This document shows positions 30,403 to 40,029 of a stretch of 64,000 nt of DNA, one piece after another; within the stretch, counting starts at the first letter, position 1, and each line of letters begins with the position of its first letter. Source of the stretch: a bacterium. Lineage in GTDB: Bacteria > Bacillota > Clostridia > Oscillospirales > Acutalibacteraceae. Location: contig JAHLAX010000070.1 of NCBI GenBank assembly GCA_020625875.1, forward strand, positions 1-64,000. Direction: 5' to 3'. The notes under the pieces are model-generated. The model ran no database searches, was not told the origin of the DNA, and saw only the letters and a list, made by a program, of their open reading frames with translations. The position numbers and the translations under genes are program-made.

Positions 30403-30801
30403 CTATCTGTTCTCAATAAAATATTTAATAATATCACGACGGGTTACTATACCGATAAACTTGTTTCTGTCATCCACAACAGGAACGAAGTTCTGGTTCA
30501 TCGCGCTTTCGATAAGCTCCTCAGCGGTAGCGCTGACTTTAACGGGGCGCATATAATCCTTTCTGATAATATCTTTGACACAATACTGCTCCTGATCTTT
30601 AATACTGCCGCGCCCATACTTGATTATGTGCCAGAGAAAATCGCCCTCGCTGATTGTGCCGACATAATCGCCCGAACGGGTAATAACGGGGATAGCGGTA
30701 TAACCGTGGCTCTTCATTTTTTCCAAACCCTGACGAAGCGTATTGTCGTCATATATATAGCTTACGTCGTTTTTTATCTTGAGTAAAAACAAAAAGTTCA
30801 T
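30403..30801 (-). CDS. CBS domain-containing protein
   Basis: Paired CBS repeats: NTLRQGLEKMKSHGYTAIPVITRSGDYVGTISEGDFL and ELIESAMNQNFVPVVDDRNKFIGIVTRRDIIKY. Confidence 0.88.
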   Translation of the reverse strand: MNFLFLLKIKNDVSYIYDDNTLRQGLEKMKSHGYTAIPVITRSGDYVGTISEGDFLWHIIKYGRGSIKDQEQYCVKDIIRKDYMRPVKVSATAEELIESAMNQNFVPVVDDRNKFIGIVTRRDIIKYFIENR

Positions 30802-30904
30802 TGTCGTTACCTTACCTTTCGTTTTTACTATAATCTATTTAATCGAGAACGTCAATAGACTTTTCGTTTATTTCATCTATAATTCAAAGACCTTTCACAA
30901 AACA

Positions 30905-30936
30905 ACGGACAGCTCAGCGATTAACTGAGCTGTCCG
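30905..30936. terminator. Terminator hairpin for secreted peptidase gene
   Basis: CGGACAGCTCAGCGATTAACTGAGCTGTCCG. Confidence 0.75.
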
Positions 30937-30941
30937 AATTA

Positions 30942-32543
30942 TTAATTATCCACTGTAACGACCTGATAATCATAGCTGTAGCGATAGCCGTCGCCTGTTG
31001 TCAGGTTGCCGTCCCAAGGGTCAAGTATTTTAAAATCTCTTAGTTTTGTGCCTTTTCCGTCGTAATCATAGAAAGTCACATAATGGTGGTCAGAGTTGCC
31101 TACAGCAACAAGACCGACGCAAGACTCATTCTTGTCAAGCGAGGTTTTAATCGCCTTAAGCATACGGGCGCTTGTTTCGTAATAATTGTTTATTCCGCCT
31201 GCCCATGTGCACCCGCCCGGGCACCAGACGCTGCCGGGGGTAATCCTCTGCCCCGTAACCTGCCAATATGTATACGCGTAAGCGTAGGCGCTGCACATTA
31301 CTGACGAATCGTAATAATTGTACTGGGACTGATGACCGACTTTGCCTGCAATCTTTTCCATCTTTTCATCCTTGATGGGATTCTTCTGAACATTGACTTT
31401 TAGCTTCAGGGCTTTTCCGTTGACTTTAACCTTAAGCGTTGTGTTGCCTCTGCGGGAAGCCTTGATTTTTACAGTCTCGTCACTTGTTTCGCTCTGAATC
31501 TCAGCGTATTCGGTATCGGTATATTCATTGTCAACCGTCTGAGCTTTTCCGACTATGTCTACCGAAAGCGTCTTTCCGTTCTTTATCTTAACTGAGTCAA
31601 CCTTCTTGTTTTTAACGGCGAGATACGGATTTTTTGAAACCGTAAATACGCGCTTAATAGTTTTCTTGCCGTTTTTTATGCTTAGAGTTGTTTTACCCTT
31701 TGTGAGGATAACAGCTTTGCCGCCCTTGGCTATCGAAATAACCTTAGGGTCGGACGACTTCCAGCCTTTGACATATTTTCCGCCGAGCTGAGTGTAGAAC
31801 ACTGTGCCGTTCAGAAAGTCAACAATCTCTGTCTTTTGGTTGTCGGTATTGTTTTTGCTGATATTGATGATCGCTTTAGCCTCGCTGTTATCAGCGTATT
31901 TAAACTTTGAGCTGACGTCTTTTGTCGTGAGCGTTTTGTCATCAACATAGAGTTTTTTGAAGTTGTCGTTCTGCTTGCCTTTAAGATAGCCGACAGAGTT
32001 TTTCTTCATTGTGACAAAAGAGCTTGTTACAAACGCGTAGAGATTTTTGCAGTTATAAAAAGCGTCAGCGCATATAGTGCTGTGGTGCTTGTCCGAAATA
32101 ACCGAGCCCTTAAAGGTAACCTTTTTGAGCGTATTAAGCTTTGAAAATGCCTTTGAGCGGATTTGGCGGATTTTATAACCGTCAATCTTTTTGATTGTAT
32201 AGCTCTTTGGGAACTTATCCTTGCCGATATATTTTATGATGTCGGCGTATTTAAGCTTTCCGTTATCGTAGATATAAAGCTTAAAATTTTTGTCTTTACT
32301 TTTAAACTCGCCTTTGATAACCTTTGGTTTTTCCGCCTTTTTAGGCGCGGCGGTCTTAGCGGGCTGAGTTGAAGCGGGTTGTGTTGAAGTCAATTGCGAC
32401 TCTTCAGTTTTGTCCGTTCCAGAGTTCACTGCCGAAGCATATAACGCCGTTTGCGTAATCTCGGACTGTTCCTCGGCGAACACTATTGTTGTTCCGCCGA
32501 GCGCTATCAGCGCCGCGATTAGTAACGATAATAATGGTTTCAT
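30942..32543 (-). CDS. Secreted multidomain protein with C-terminal papain-like (C39-type) peptidase domain
   Basis: Signal peptide, leucine-rich/BspA-like N-terminal segment (YKIRQIRSKAFSKLNTLKKVTF), Ig-like Lys-rich repeats, C-terminal SVMCSAYAYAYTYW...SDHHYVTFYDYDG...KILDPWDGN (Cys/His/Asp). Confidence 0.7.
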   Translation of the reverse strand: MKPLLSLLIAALIALGGTTIVFAEEQSEITQTALYASAVNSGTDKTEESQLTSTQPASTQPAKTAAPKKAEKPKVIKGEFKSKDKNFKLYIYDNGKLKYADIIKYIGKDKFPKSYTIKKIDGYKIRQIRSKAFSKLNTLKKVTFKGSVISDKHHSTICADAFYNCKNLYAFVTSSFVTMKKNSVGYLKGKQNDNFKKLYVDDKTLTTKDVSSKFKYADNSEAKAIINISKNNTDNQKTEIVDFLNGTVFYTQLGGKYVKGWKSSDPKVISIAKGGKAVILTKGKTTLSIKNGKKTIKRVFTVSKNPYLAVKNKKVDSVKIKNGKTLSVDIVGKAQTVDNEYTDTEYAEIQSETSDETVKIKASRRGNTTLKVKVNGKALKLKVNVQKNPIKDEKMEKIAGKVGHQSQYNYYDSSVMCSAYAYAYTYWQVTGQRITPGSVWCPGGCTWAGGINNYYETSARMLKAIKTSLDKNESCVGLVAVGNSDHHYVTFYDYDGKGTKLRDFKILDPWDGNLTTGDGYRYSYDYQVVTVDN

Positions 32544-32728
32544 AATCCTTAATCTCCTGAATCTTCTAAATCATCGGTTCGGATTTTTTACACGCATATT
32601 TTTAATATTACCACATTTCGCCTTAAAATTCAATAAATATGGGCGTTTCACGGAGATTTCAGAATATTAGATAAAAACATTATTATATAGTAAAAAGTGT
32701 TTGTATCTTTGTATAATTAAAACGGGCT

Positions 32729-32757
32729 GTCAAGAAGCGACAGCCCGTAAAACTGTT
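32729..32757. terminator. Terminator hairpin
   Basis: ACGGGCTGTCAAGAAGCGACAGCCCGT. Confidence 0.75.
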
Positions 32758-34009
32758 ATTTTTTTGTCTTTTTGCTCTTAACCTTACTCCATTTTGAATA
32801 AAGCTTTGTGCCGTTTATCGAGCGGTAAGCTCTCACTCTCACGAAGTATTTTTTACCTCCCTTGAGCTTTTTGAGTACGCGCGAGTTCTTTTTCTTGCCC
32901 TTGATAGTAACAGTCTTTTTGCCCTTGAACTTTTTGCTCGTGCTATACTGAACCTGATAGCCCGAGGTCTTTTTGCTCTGCTTCTTCCACTTAACAGTTA
33001 AGCCCTTTGAACGAGCCTTAAGCGAAGTAATCTTCGTGGCCGCTGGAGCGCCTTTAGTTTTTACCTTAATTGTGACAGATTCATAACCGCTGTTGCCTGT
33101 ATAGCCTGCCGCGTAGTTATATGTTGTAGGTACATAAACTCTGCCCGCCAGAACTGTCCTGGTAGGAGTCTGCGAAACATCGGTACTTGAACCGTTCCAG
33201 TAGATTGTTGAAATTGTCGGGCTGAACTTTGAGCCGCTGGCAAGCCACTTCTTAAAGCTATAAGAATTGCCCCCTGTATACGCGCCGATAGCAAAAGTAG
33301 GATTAAAGCTATTTGATTTTGTATTTTTGATAGTCGCTTTTGTAATTTTAATATTTCCTGCCATATTCAAAAGCCCGAACATATACGAAGTCTTGAAGGT
33401 GCCGCCGTTAATACGAAGCTTGCCGCCCATAGTTGAAGCGCCTACATGGTCACCGTCAAACGTGCCTCCCTGAACGGTACAGGTTCCGCCGCCGACGTGA
33501 AGTCCGACGGGATCGTTCTGACCGTTGCTCGCGCCGCAGTAATAGCCGTTCTTGATTGTGAGCTTGCCTTTTGTAATCTGAACAGCGCCCTGACCGTATG
33601 AGCGAATGCTCGGACGTGACCTTTTAGCCGTCTTGGCTTTGGAGTCTTTAAGCGTAACTGTAGCGCCCCTGATATCAATTACGGTACATCTCGGATCAGA
33701 GCTCTGGAGCGTGTGACCGTTAAGGTCGATTACAAACTTACCCTTGGTAAGCAGACAGGTGCCGTTTTCGTCACTTGAAATATCGTCCGAAAGCGTCATA
33801 CTGTTGCCGAGCTTGTATGTGCCGGGGCCAAAGCCCTTGCCCTTCCAGTTAAGATTGCGCATCTGCTTTGGAGTTTTGATTACTTTTACTTTAGCGTCCG
33901 CCTTTGTGCCCGAAAGTAGCATAAAAGCGATAACCGCAACCAACGCGAACAGAATCGCCGCGGTGATTCTGAAGCTTTTTTTACTTAAAGTCTGTTTAAA
34001 CATAAACAA
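32756..34009 (-). CDS. Secreted protein with right-handed beta-helix-like region and C-terminal fibronectin type III domain
   Basis: N-terminal TM/signal; repeated GGTCTVQGGTF/GGKLRINGGTF/AGNIKITKATI turns; C-terminal APAATKITSLKARSKGLTVKWKKQSKKTSGYQVQYSTSKKF...KKYFVRVRAYRSINGTKLYSKWSKVKSKKTKK. Confidence 0.75.
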   Translation of the reverse strand: MFMFKQTLSKKSFRITAAILFALVAVIAFMLLSGTKADAKVKVIKTPKQMRNLNWKGKGFGPGTYKLGNSMTLSDDISSDENGTCLLTKGKFVIDLNGHTLQSSDPRCTVIDIRGATVTLKDSKAKTAKRSRPSIRSYGQGAVQITKGKLTIKNGYYCGASNGQNDPVGLHVGGGTCTVQGGTFDGDHVGASTMGGKLRINGGTFKTSYMFGLLNMAGNIKITKATIKNTKSNSFNPTFAIGAYTGGNSYSFKKWLASGSKFSPTISTIYWNGSSTDVSQTPTRTVLAGRVYVPTTYNYAAGYTGNSGYESVTIKVKTKGAPAATKITSLKARSKGLTVKWKKQSKKTSGYQVQYSTSKKFKGKKTVTIKGKKKNSRVLKKLKGGKKYFVRVRAYRSINGTKLYSKWSKVKSKKTKK

Positions 34010-34230
34010 TCCCCCTTATACATATCTAGTATATACCTCACATAAAGTGATTTCAATACACTTTTTTCACTATTTTCGAACCTCCTTTTTGTTCAAATCA
34101 CCTAAACAGGGGATTTTTGAGTATGAATCAAGCAAAACTGTCCTTTAAAATTTGTTAAAAACTGTCTATTTATTAATGACAGTTTTGTGCTATCATATAC
34201 GCGTAATCAATAAACCATCGCGAGGGATTT

Positions 34231-34809
34231 ATGAAAAAGAAACACTCAAGGAGGAATAATATGCAATACGCAAACACCAAATCCAAACCAAACACAAATA
34301 TCCGCGTACTTGTACTGACCGCGCTTTTTGCCGCGCTTTCGACAGCGGCGACAATGGTAATAAAAATCCCGACCTTAACAGGATATGTTCACCCCGGAGA
34401 CGGTATAATCTATCTGGGCGCGTGCATATTGCCCGGTCCCTACGGAATAATCGCGGGCGCGCTCGGCGGCGGACTCGCCGACCTTATTTCAGGCTATCCT
34501 CATTGGATAATCCCTTCCGCGATCATCAAGGCGCTGAACGCTGTTCCGTTTGTAATAGCCTGCTATCTCAGAAGAAGAGCGAACAAGAGCGACAGAATAG
34601 TTCATCCGCTAACGCTCGCTTCTCTCGTTCCCGCTTCTCTGTTTACGATATTCGGCTACTTCACCGCTCATCTTTTTATGAAGGATTGGGCTTACGCCGT
34701 TTCCGCGATTCCCAACGAAATCTTCCAAGCCGTCGCCGCGGCAGTTCTGTTTGTTGCTCTCGGCTTTGGTCTTGACGGCATAGGCTTTAAGCGCAAGGTT
34801 CTTAAATAG
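34231..34809 (+). CDS. ECF transporter S component
   Basis: ~5-6 TM; RVLVLTALFAALSTAATMVIKIPTLTGYVHPGDGIIYLGACILPGPYGIIAGALGGGLADLISGYP typical of ECF S subunits; start may be internal ATG at 34261. Confidence 0.85.
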   Translation: MKKKHSRRNNMQYANTKSKPNTNIRVLVLTALFAALSTAATMVIKIPTLTGYVHPGDGIIYLGACILPGPYGIIAGALGGGLADLISGYPHWIIPSAIIKALNAVPFVIACYLRRRANKSDRIVHPLTLASLVPASLFTIFGYFTAHLFMKDWAYAVSAIPNEIFQAVAAAVLFVALGFGLDGIGFKRKVLK

Positions 34810-35014
34810 TTGTCAGCAGTCAGTTGCTAGTTGTTTTCGGGTATTAACCTTTTATCTTCAGAGAGCTTCGCGTCCCGAATGGATAAAATATTATATATAC
34901 TAACTTAGCCTTGAGATTCATCAAAATCTCAAGGCTTTCTTTATAATCGGGTGTGGGCGGAGCCCGTCAATAACTGATAACTAACTACTAATTACTAAAT
35001 ACTGACCACTGCTT
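34809..35014. repeat. Intergenic repeat element with conserved internal block and terminator-like hairpin (second copy)
   Basis: Left GTTGTCAGCAGTCAGTTGCTAGTTGT, right AACTGATAACTAACTACTAATTACTAAATACTGACCACTGC; block 34854-34888; 12-bp hairpin AGCCTTGAGATT/AATCTCAAGGCT. Confidence 0.65.
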
Positions 35015-35176
35015 TCGTCATTACGCACAAAACCGAAGCGAATTTTTTGGTTGATTTAACGGCGATATTTTTCTTTTAAGCTATTGTGCAGGTTTTACAA
35101 AAATGTTATAATTTTATGGTAATTTGTCTGCAATCCAGAGTAATTGCAAAATTTCAAATGAAAGGGCTGTATCATT

Positions 35177-37240
35177 TTGAAACAGTATATCGCAAAAAAC
35201 ATTCTTAATCTTGCTTTCGCGGGTCACGCGGGCTGCGGCAAAACTTCTGTTGCCGAGTCTATGCTTTTCCTCGCCAAGGCGAGCGACCGTCTCGGTAAGG
35301 TAACCGACGGCAACACCGTGCTCGACTATGACGCTGAAGAAATCAAGCGTCAGGTATCGCTGATGACAGCGGTTGCTCCCCTCGAGTGGAAGAACACCAA
35401 AATCAACATTATCGACACTCCAGGTCTGTTTGACTTTGAGGGCGGCGTAGCCGAGGGTATGCGCGCGGCTGACAGCGCTATCATCGTTGTATCGGGCAAG
35501 GACGGCATCGACGTTGGTACCGAAAAGGCTGTTAAGGCCGCGAAGAAGCAGGATTTAGCTAAAATATTCTTCGTAAACGGCGTTTGTGACGAGAACGCGC
35601 GCTTCTATGATGTATTCGAGGACCTCAAGTCTACATTTGGTCCTTCGGTATGTCCTGTTGTTGTTCCCTATATCGAGAACGGCAAGGCAGATGTTTATGT
35701 TAATCTCTTTGAGTTCCGCGCTTACAAATACGCTAAAGGCGTTGCTACTCCCACAGAAATGCCTGCTCTGGGCGACCGTCTTGACGGTTTGAGAGAAGCC
35801 ATTAAAGAGGCTGTAGCCGAAACAAGCGAAGAAATGCTTGACAAGTTCCTCGAAGGCGAGGAGTTCACTCCCGAAGAGATTATCACTGGTCTTTCACAGG
35901 GTGTTAAGGACGGCTCAATCTGCCCCGTATTCTGCGGCGACGCTCAGAATATGGCTGCTATTGATATGTTCCTCAATTCTCTTATCTGGCTTGCTCCCAA
36001 GGCTGACAGCCGCACAGAAACAGGCGCTGACCCCAACGGCGATCCCGTTGAAGTTAGCGTAAACGCAGACGGCGCTGCCGCGGCTGTAGTATTCAAGACA
36101 GTATCAGACCCGTTCGTCGGCAAGCTCTCATATATTAAGACAGTATCGGGCAAAATCTCATCAGATGTTCCCGTTATCAATATGCGTACAGGCGAGAACG
36201 TAAGAATCACAAAGGTTCTCACACCTCGCGGCAAAAAACAGGAGGATTCTCAGTTTATCGGCGCGGGCGATATTGGCGCTATTCCGAAGCTCAACGACGT
36301 TAAGACCGGCGACACTCTCTGTTCACCGCTCAGAAAAGTTACCCTTAAGGGCGTTGAATATCCTGTAGCTTCATACGCTCAGGCTATCAAGCCCAAGACA
36401 AAGGGCGATGAGGATAAGGTAGCTCAGGCTGTTAAGAAGATTATGGAAGAAGACCCGTCCATCAAATACTTCCATAACCACGAAACACACGAGATGGTTG
36501 TTTACGGCCTCGGTGAGCAGCACCTTGATGTAGTTGTATCAAAGATTAAATCCAAATATAATGTTGACGCTATGCTTGAGAATCCGAAGATTGCTTATCG
36601 CGAGACTATCCGCAAGCCTGTTAAGGTTCAGGGACGTCACAAGAAGCAGTCGGGCGGACACGGTCAGTTCGGTGATGTATGGATCGAGTTCTCACCCTGC
36701 GACAGCGACAGTCTTGAGTTCAGCGAGAGCGTTGTAGGCGGCGCGGTTCCCAAGGGCTTCTTCCCCGCTGTTGAGAAGGGCTTGCGCGACGCTATCCTCC
36801 ACGGTCCTCTCGCGGGCTATCCCGTAGTTGGTCTTAAGGCTAACCTATACGACGGTTCTTATCACCCCGTAGACAGCTCTGAAATGGCGTTCAAGATGGC
36901 GGCTAATATCGCGTATAAGAACGGTATGCCTCAGGCTTCTCCCACACTCCTCGAGCCCTTCGGCACACTTCAGGCGACTGTTCCCGACGCCAACATGGGC
37001 GACGTTATGGGCGAAGTTAACAAGCGCCGCGGTCGTGTAATGGGTATGAATCCCGCCGACGAAAAAGGTATGCAGGTTGTAGAGGCTGAGGTTCCCGAGG
37101 CTGAGATGGGCGATTTTGCCACATTCATCCGTCAGTGCACACAGGGACGCGGAAGCTACACATTTGAGTTTGTACGTTACGAGGACTGCCCCGCTAACGT
37201 AGCTCAGAAGGTTATAGACGCAGCAAAAGTTGAGGAGTAA
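35177..37240 (+). CDS. Elongation factor G paralog (translational GTPase-like)
   Basis: TTG start; P-loop GHAGCGKTS, DTPGLFDF, EF-G domains III-V (YRETIRKPVKVQGRHKKQSGGHGQFGDVWIEFSP); diverged G3/G4 motifs. Confidence 0.9.
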   Translation: MKQYIAKNILNLAFAGHAGCGKTSVAESMLFLAKASDRLGKVTDGNTVLDYDAEEIKRQVSLMTAVAPLEWKNTKINIIDTPGLFDFEGGVAEGMRAADSAIIVVSGKDGIDVGTEKAVKAAKKQDLAKIFFVNGVCDENARFYDVFEDLKSTFGPSVCPVVVPYIENGKADVYVNLFEFRAYKYAKGVATPTEMPALGDRLDGLREAIKEAVAETSEEMLDKFLEGEEFTPEEIITGLSQGVKDGSICPVFCGDAQNMAAIDMFLNSLIWLAPKADSRTETGADPNGDPVEVSVNADGAAAAVVFKTVSDPFVGKLSYIKTVSGKISSDVPVINMRTGENVRITKVLTPRGKKQEDSQFIGAGDIGAIPKLNDVKTGDTLCSPLRKVTLKGVEYPVASYAQAIKPKTKGDEDKVAQAVKKIMEEDPSIKYFHNHETHEMVVYGLGEQHLDVVVSKIKSKYNVDAMLENPKIAYRETIRKPVKVQGRHKKQSGGHGQFGDVWIEFSPCDSDSLEFSESVVGGAVPKGFFPAVEKGLRDAILHGPLAGYPVVGLKANLYDGSYHPVDSSEMAFKMAANIAYKNGMPQASPTLLEPFGTLQATVPDANMGDVMGEVNKRRGRVMGMNPADEKGMQVVEAEVPEAEMGDFATFIRQCTQGRGSYTFEFVRYEDCPANVAQKVIDAAKVEE

Positions 37241-37284
37241 TTTCCTCTCTTTATAAGGTTATGAAAAATAGGTAAAAACGGCTA

Positions 37285-37312
37285 AGGGGCTGTCGCGCGA
37301 GCGGCAGCCCCA
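37285..37312 (+). terminator. GC-rich hairpin between the EF-G paralog and the next gene
   Basis: GGGGCTGTCGCGCGAGCGGCAGCCCC; weak T tail. Confidence 0.5.
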
Positions 37313-37332
37313 AATAACAGGAGACTAAACGT

Positions 37333-38430
37333 ATGAGAAAACCTAAGAAAAACAAAAAAAGACGCTTATGGCTCAAAATCCCGCTGAGTATTATATGTAT
37401 TGTGCTCGTGGCGGTAATCGCGTATGTATCGTATGTGTTCATCAGCTATTCGCGTATTGAGGATAAGCAAAAGCTCAGCGTCAAAGGTACGGCAACCAGC
37501 ACAAAGGTAAACATTGGTAAAACCTATACGGCTCTGACATACAACATAGGTTTCGGCGCTTATACACCTGACTTTACGTTCTTTATGGACGGCGGCTCAC
37601 AGTCATGGGCAAAATCTGAAAAAAGCGTTATCAAATGCGTCACAGGAACCGCCGCGGCGGCTCAGATACACAACGCCGACTTTGTGTTCTATCAGGAGGT
37701 AGACACCGATTCAACCCGAAGCTATCACGTCGACGAAAGCAAGCTTATCACCGACAGGCTTAAGGACTACAACAGCGTCTTTGCCAGCAACTATCACTCC
37801 GCGTTTTTGATGTACCCGATTTTACAGCCGCACGGCGCGTCAAACAGCGGATTATTGACTCTTAGCAAAACTAAGATTAATTCCGCGATAAGACGCAGTC
37901 TGCCAATCGCCACGGACTTTATGAAAATTGTTGATCTCGACCGCTGTTACAGCGTTTCAAGGCTCGAGACAGACAACGGCAAGGAGCTTGTGGTCTATAA
38001 TATTCACGCCTCAGCCTACATAAATGATTCAAAAATACTCGATAATCAATTTAAGATGCTATTTAAAGATATGGAAAGCGAGTATAAAAAGGGTAACTAT
38101 GTAATCTGCGGAGGCGACTTCAACCACGATTTCACAGGAAAGTCCGTAAAAAAGCTCAATCCCAAAAACAAGGAAGAGCACATATGGGCAAGCCCCTTCC
38201 CCGACAAAATGCTGCCAAAGGGTATAAATAAAAACACAAAATATTCTGACGGAAAAACTACCGCGACCACGCGCAACGCCGATATACCATACAGCAAAAA
38301 AAGCTTCACGGTCATATTAGACGGCTTCCTGACCTCGGACAACATCAAGGTAAACTTCGTAAAAAATATTGATACGGGATTCAGATACTCTGACCACAAC
38401 CCTGTAGTAATGAAATTTTCGCTCAAATAA
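37333..38430 (+). CDS. Endonuclease/exonuclease/phosphatase family protein, membrane anchored
   Basis: N-terminal TM; ALTYNIGFGAY, FYQEVD, CGGDFNHD, YSDHNPVVMKF motifs. Confidence 0.88.
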   Translation: MRKPKKNKKRRLWLKIPLSIICIVLVAVIAYVSYVFISYSRIEDKQKLSVKGTATSTKVNIGKTYTALTYNIGFGAYTPDFTFFMDGGSQSWAKSEKSVIKCVTGTAAAAQIHNADFVFYQEVDTDSTRSYHVDESKLITDRLKDYNSVFASNYHSAFLMYPILQPHGASNSGLLTLSKTKINSAIRRSLPIATDFMKIVDLDRCYSVSRLETDNGKELVVYNIHASAYINDSKILDNQFKMLFKDMESEYKKGNYVICGGDFNHDFTGKSVKKLNPKNKEEHIWASPFPDKMLPKGINKNTKYSDGKTTATTRNADIPYSKKSFTVILDGFLTSDNIKVNFVKNIDTGFRYSDHNPVVMKFSLK

Positions 38431-38456
38431 GCGCACCGCACGAAAGGAAAAATATT

Positions 38457-38675
38457 ATGAGTTTTGAACCGTGGATGCTCGCGGCTATAGATGACGCAGG
38501 TCATAACGGAATTACCGACAAACATATTGAACGCGTCGCGGTTGCCATACGAAATTCAGGACTTACATATATTGATGATTCCTCGTTCGCGCGAATATGC
38601 CGCGGCGTTGGAATTGACTCTACCAATTTTACCGCTGATGATATTGAAAAGCTTAATCATCTGCTAAACGGCTGA
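38457..38675 (+). CDS. Small hypothetical protein (72 aa)
   Basis: ORF close downstream of the EEP gene with GAAAGGA RBS. Confidence 0.6.
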   Translation: MSFEPWMLAAIDDAGHNGITDKHIERVAVAIRNSGLTYIDDSSFARICRGVGIDSTNFTADDIEKLNHLLNG

Positions 38676-38758
38676 TTTTGTTTGAAGATTATTGCAAAAG
38701 CAAAGTCGACTATGTTATAATATTCACGTAATGTAATCCTATTTATGAGGTGTAAACT

Positions 38759-39982
38759 ATGATTGTTAACAATATTGATTTTGATACATATTTTAAAAAG
38801 TATCCCGATAAGGACGGTTACTTCGGAAAGTACGGCGGCGTATTTGTTGATGATAAGCTCAAAAAAGCTATGGCTGAAATCACCCAGGCTTATTACTCTA
38901 TTTGTCAGTCACGCAAATTTATCGCTGAGCTCAGACGTATACGCAAGGAGTTTCAGGGCAGACCTACCCCTATCACCCATCTTGAAAGACTCTCAAACTC
39001 GCTCGGCGGACGTGTTCAGCTCTACGCCAAGCGCGAGGATTTGAACCACTCGGGCGCTCACAAGCTCAACCACTGTATGGGCGAGGCGCTGCTCGCGAAA
39101 TATATGGGCAAAAAGAAAGTTATCGCCGAGACAGGCGCGGGGCAGCACGGTGTCGCGCTCGCCACAGCGGCGGCGTACTTCGGCTTGGAATGCGATATTT
39201 ATATGGGCTCTGTCGATATAAAGAAACAGGCTCCCAACGTCGCGAGAATGAAGGTTCTCGGCGCGAATGTCGTAGAGGTAACACACGGGCTAAAGACGCT
39301 CAAAGAAGCTGTAGACGCGGCGTTTGAAGCTTACAGCAAGGAGTATAACGACGCGATTTACTGCATCGGCTCCGTGCTCGGTCCTCATCCGTTCCCGATG
39401 ATGGTCCGCGACTTTCAGAGCGTTGTCGGCGTTGAGGCTAGAGAACAGTTCGTTGATATGACAGGGCATCTCCCCAACGCGATTGTAGCCTGTGTAGGCG
39501 GCGGCAGCAACGCGGCGGGCTTGTTCTCGGGCTTTTTGAATGACCCTGTAGACATCTACGGCGTTGAACCGCTCGGCAGAGGCTCGAAGCTCGGCGACCA
39601 CGCGGCTAGCCTTAAATACGGCACCGAGGGCGTTATGCACGGCTTTAACAGCATTATGCTCAAGGATGAGAACGGCGAGCCCGCTCCCGTTTATTCAGTA
39701 GCCAGCGGTCTTGATTATCCGTCATCTGGCCCTGAACACGCTTTTCTACGTGATATTGGCAGAGTTAAATATGACGTAATAGACGACAAAGAAACCATTG
39801 ACGCTTTTTATAAACTGTCACGCTTAGAGGGAATAATCCCCGCGATTGAAAGCTCCCACGCGATCGCTTTCGGTATGAAGCTCGCTAAGCAAATGGAGCA
39901 CGGCTCCGTGCTGATTAACCTCTCGGGCAGAGGCGACAAGGATATGGACTACGTCATCGAAAAGTACGGCATTCCCGAATAA
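38759..39982 (+). CDS. trpB: Tryptophan synthase beta chain
   Basis: [38 protein letters not shown] (PLP Lys), [33 protein letters not shown]. Confidence 0.92.
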   Translation: MIVNNIDFDTYFKKYPDKDGYFGKYGGVFVDDKLKKAMAEITQAYYSICQSRKFIAELRRIRKEFQGRPTPITHLERLSNSLGGRVQLYAKREDLNHSGAHKLNHCMGEALLAKYMGKKKVIAETGAGQHGVALATAAAYFGLECDIYMGSVDIKKQAPNVARMKVLGANVVEVTHGLKTLKEAVDAAFEAYSKEYNDAIYCIGSVLGPHPFPMMVRDFQSVVGVEAREQFVDMTGHLPNAIVACVGGGSNAAGLFSGFLNDPVDIYGVEPLGRGSKLGDHAASLKYGTEGVMHGFNSIMLKDENGEPAPVYSVASGLDYPSSGPEHAFLRDIGRVKYDVIDDKETIDAFYKLSRLEGIIPAIESSHAIAFGMKLAKQMEHGSVLINLSGRGDKDMDYVIEKYGIPE

Positions 39983-40029
39983 TAAAGAAATAACAAAAAA
40001 CGCTCTGCCAGAGAGGAGGTCATAGAGGT

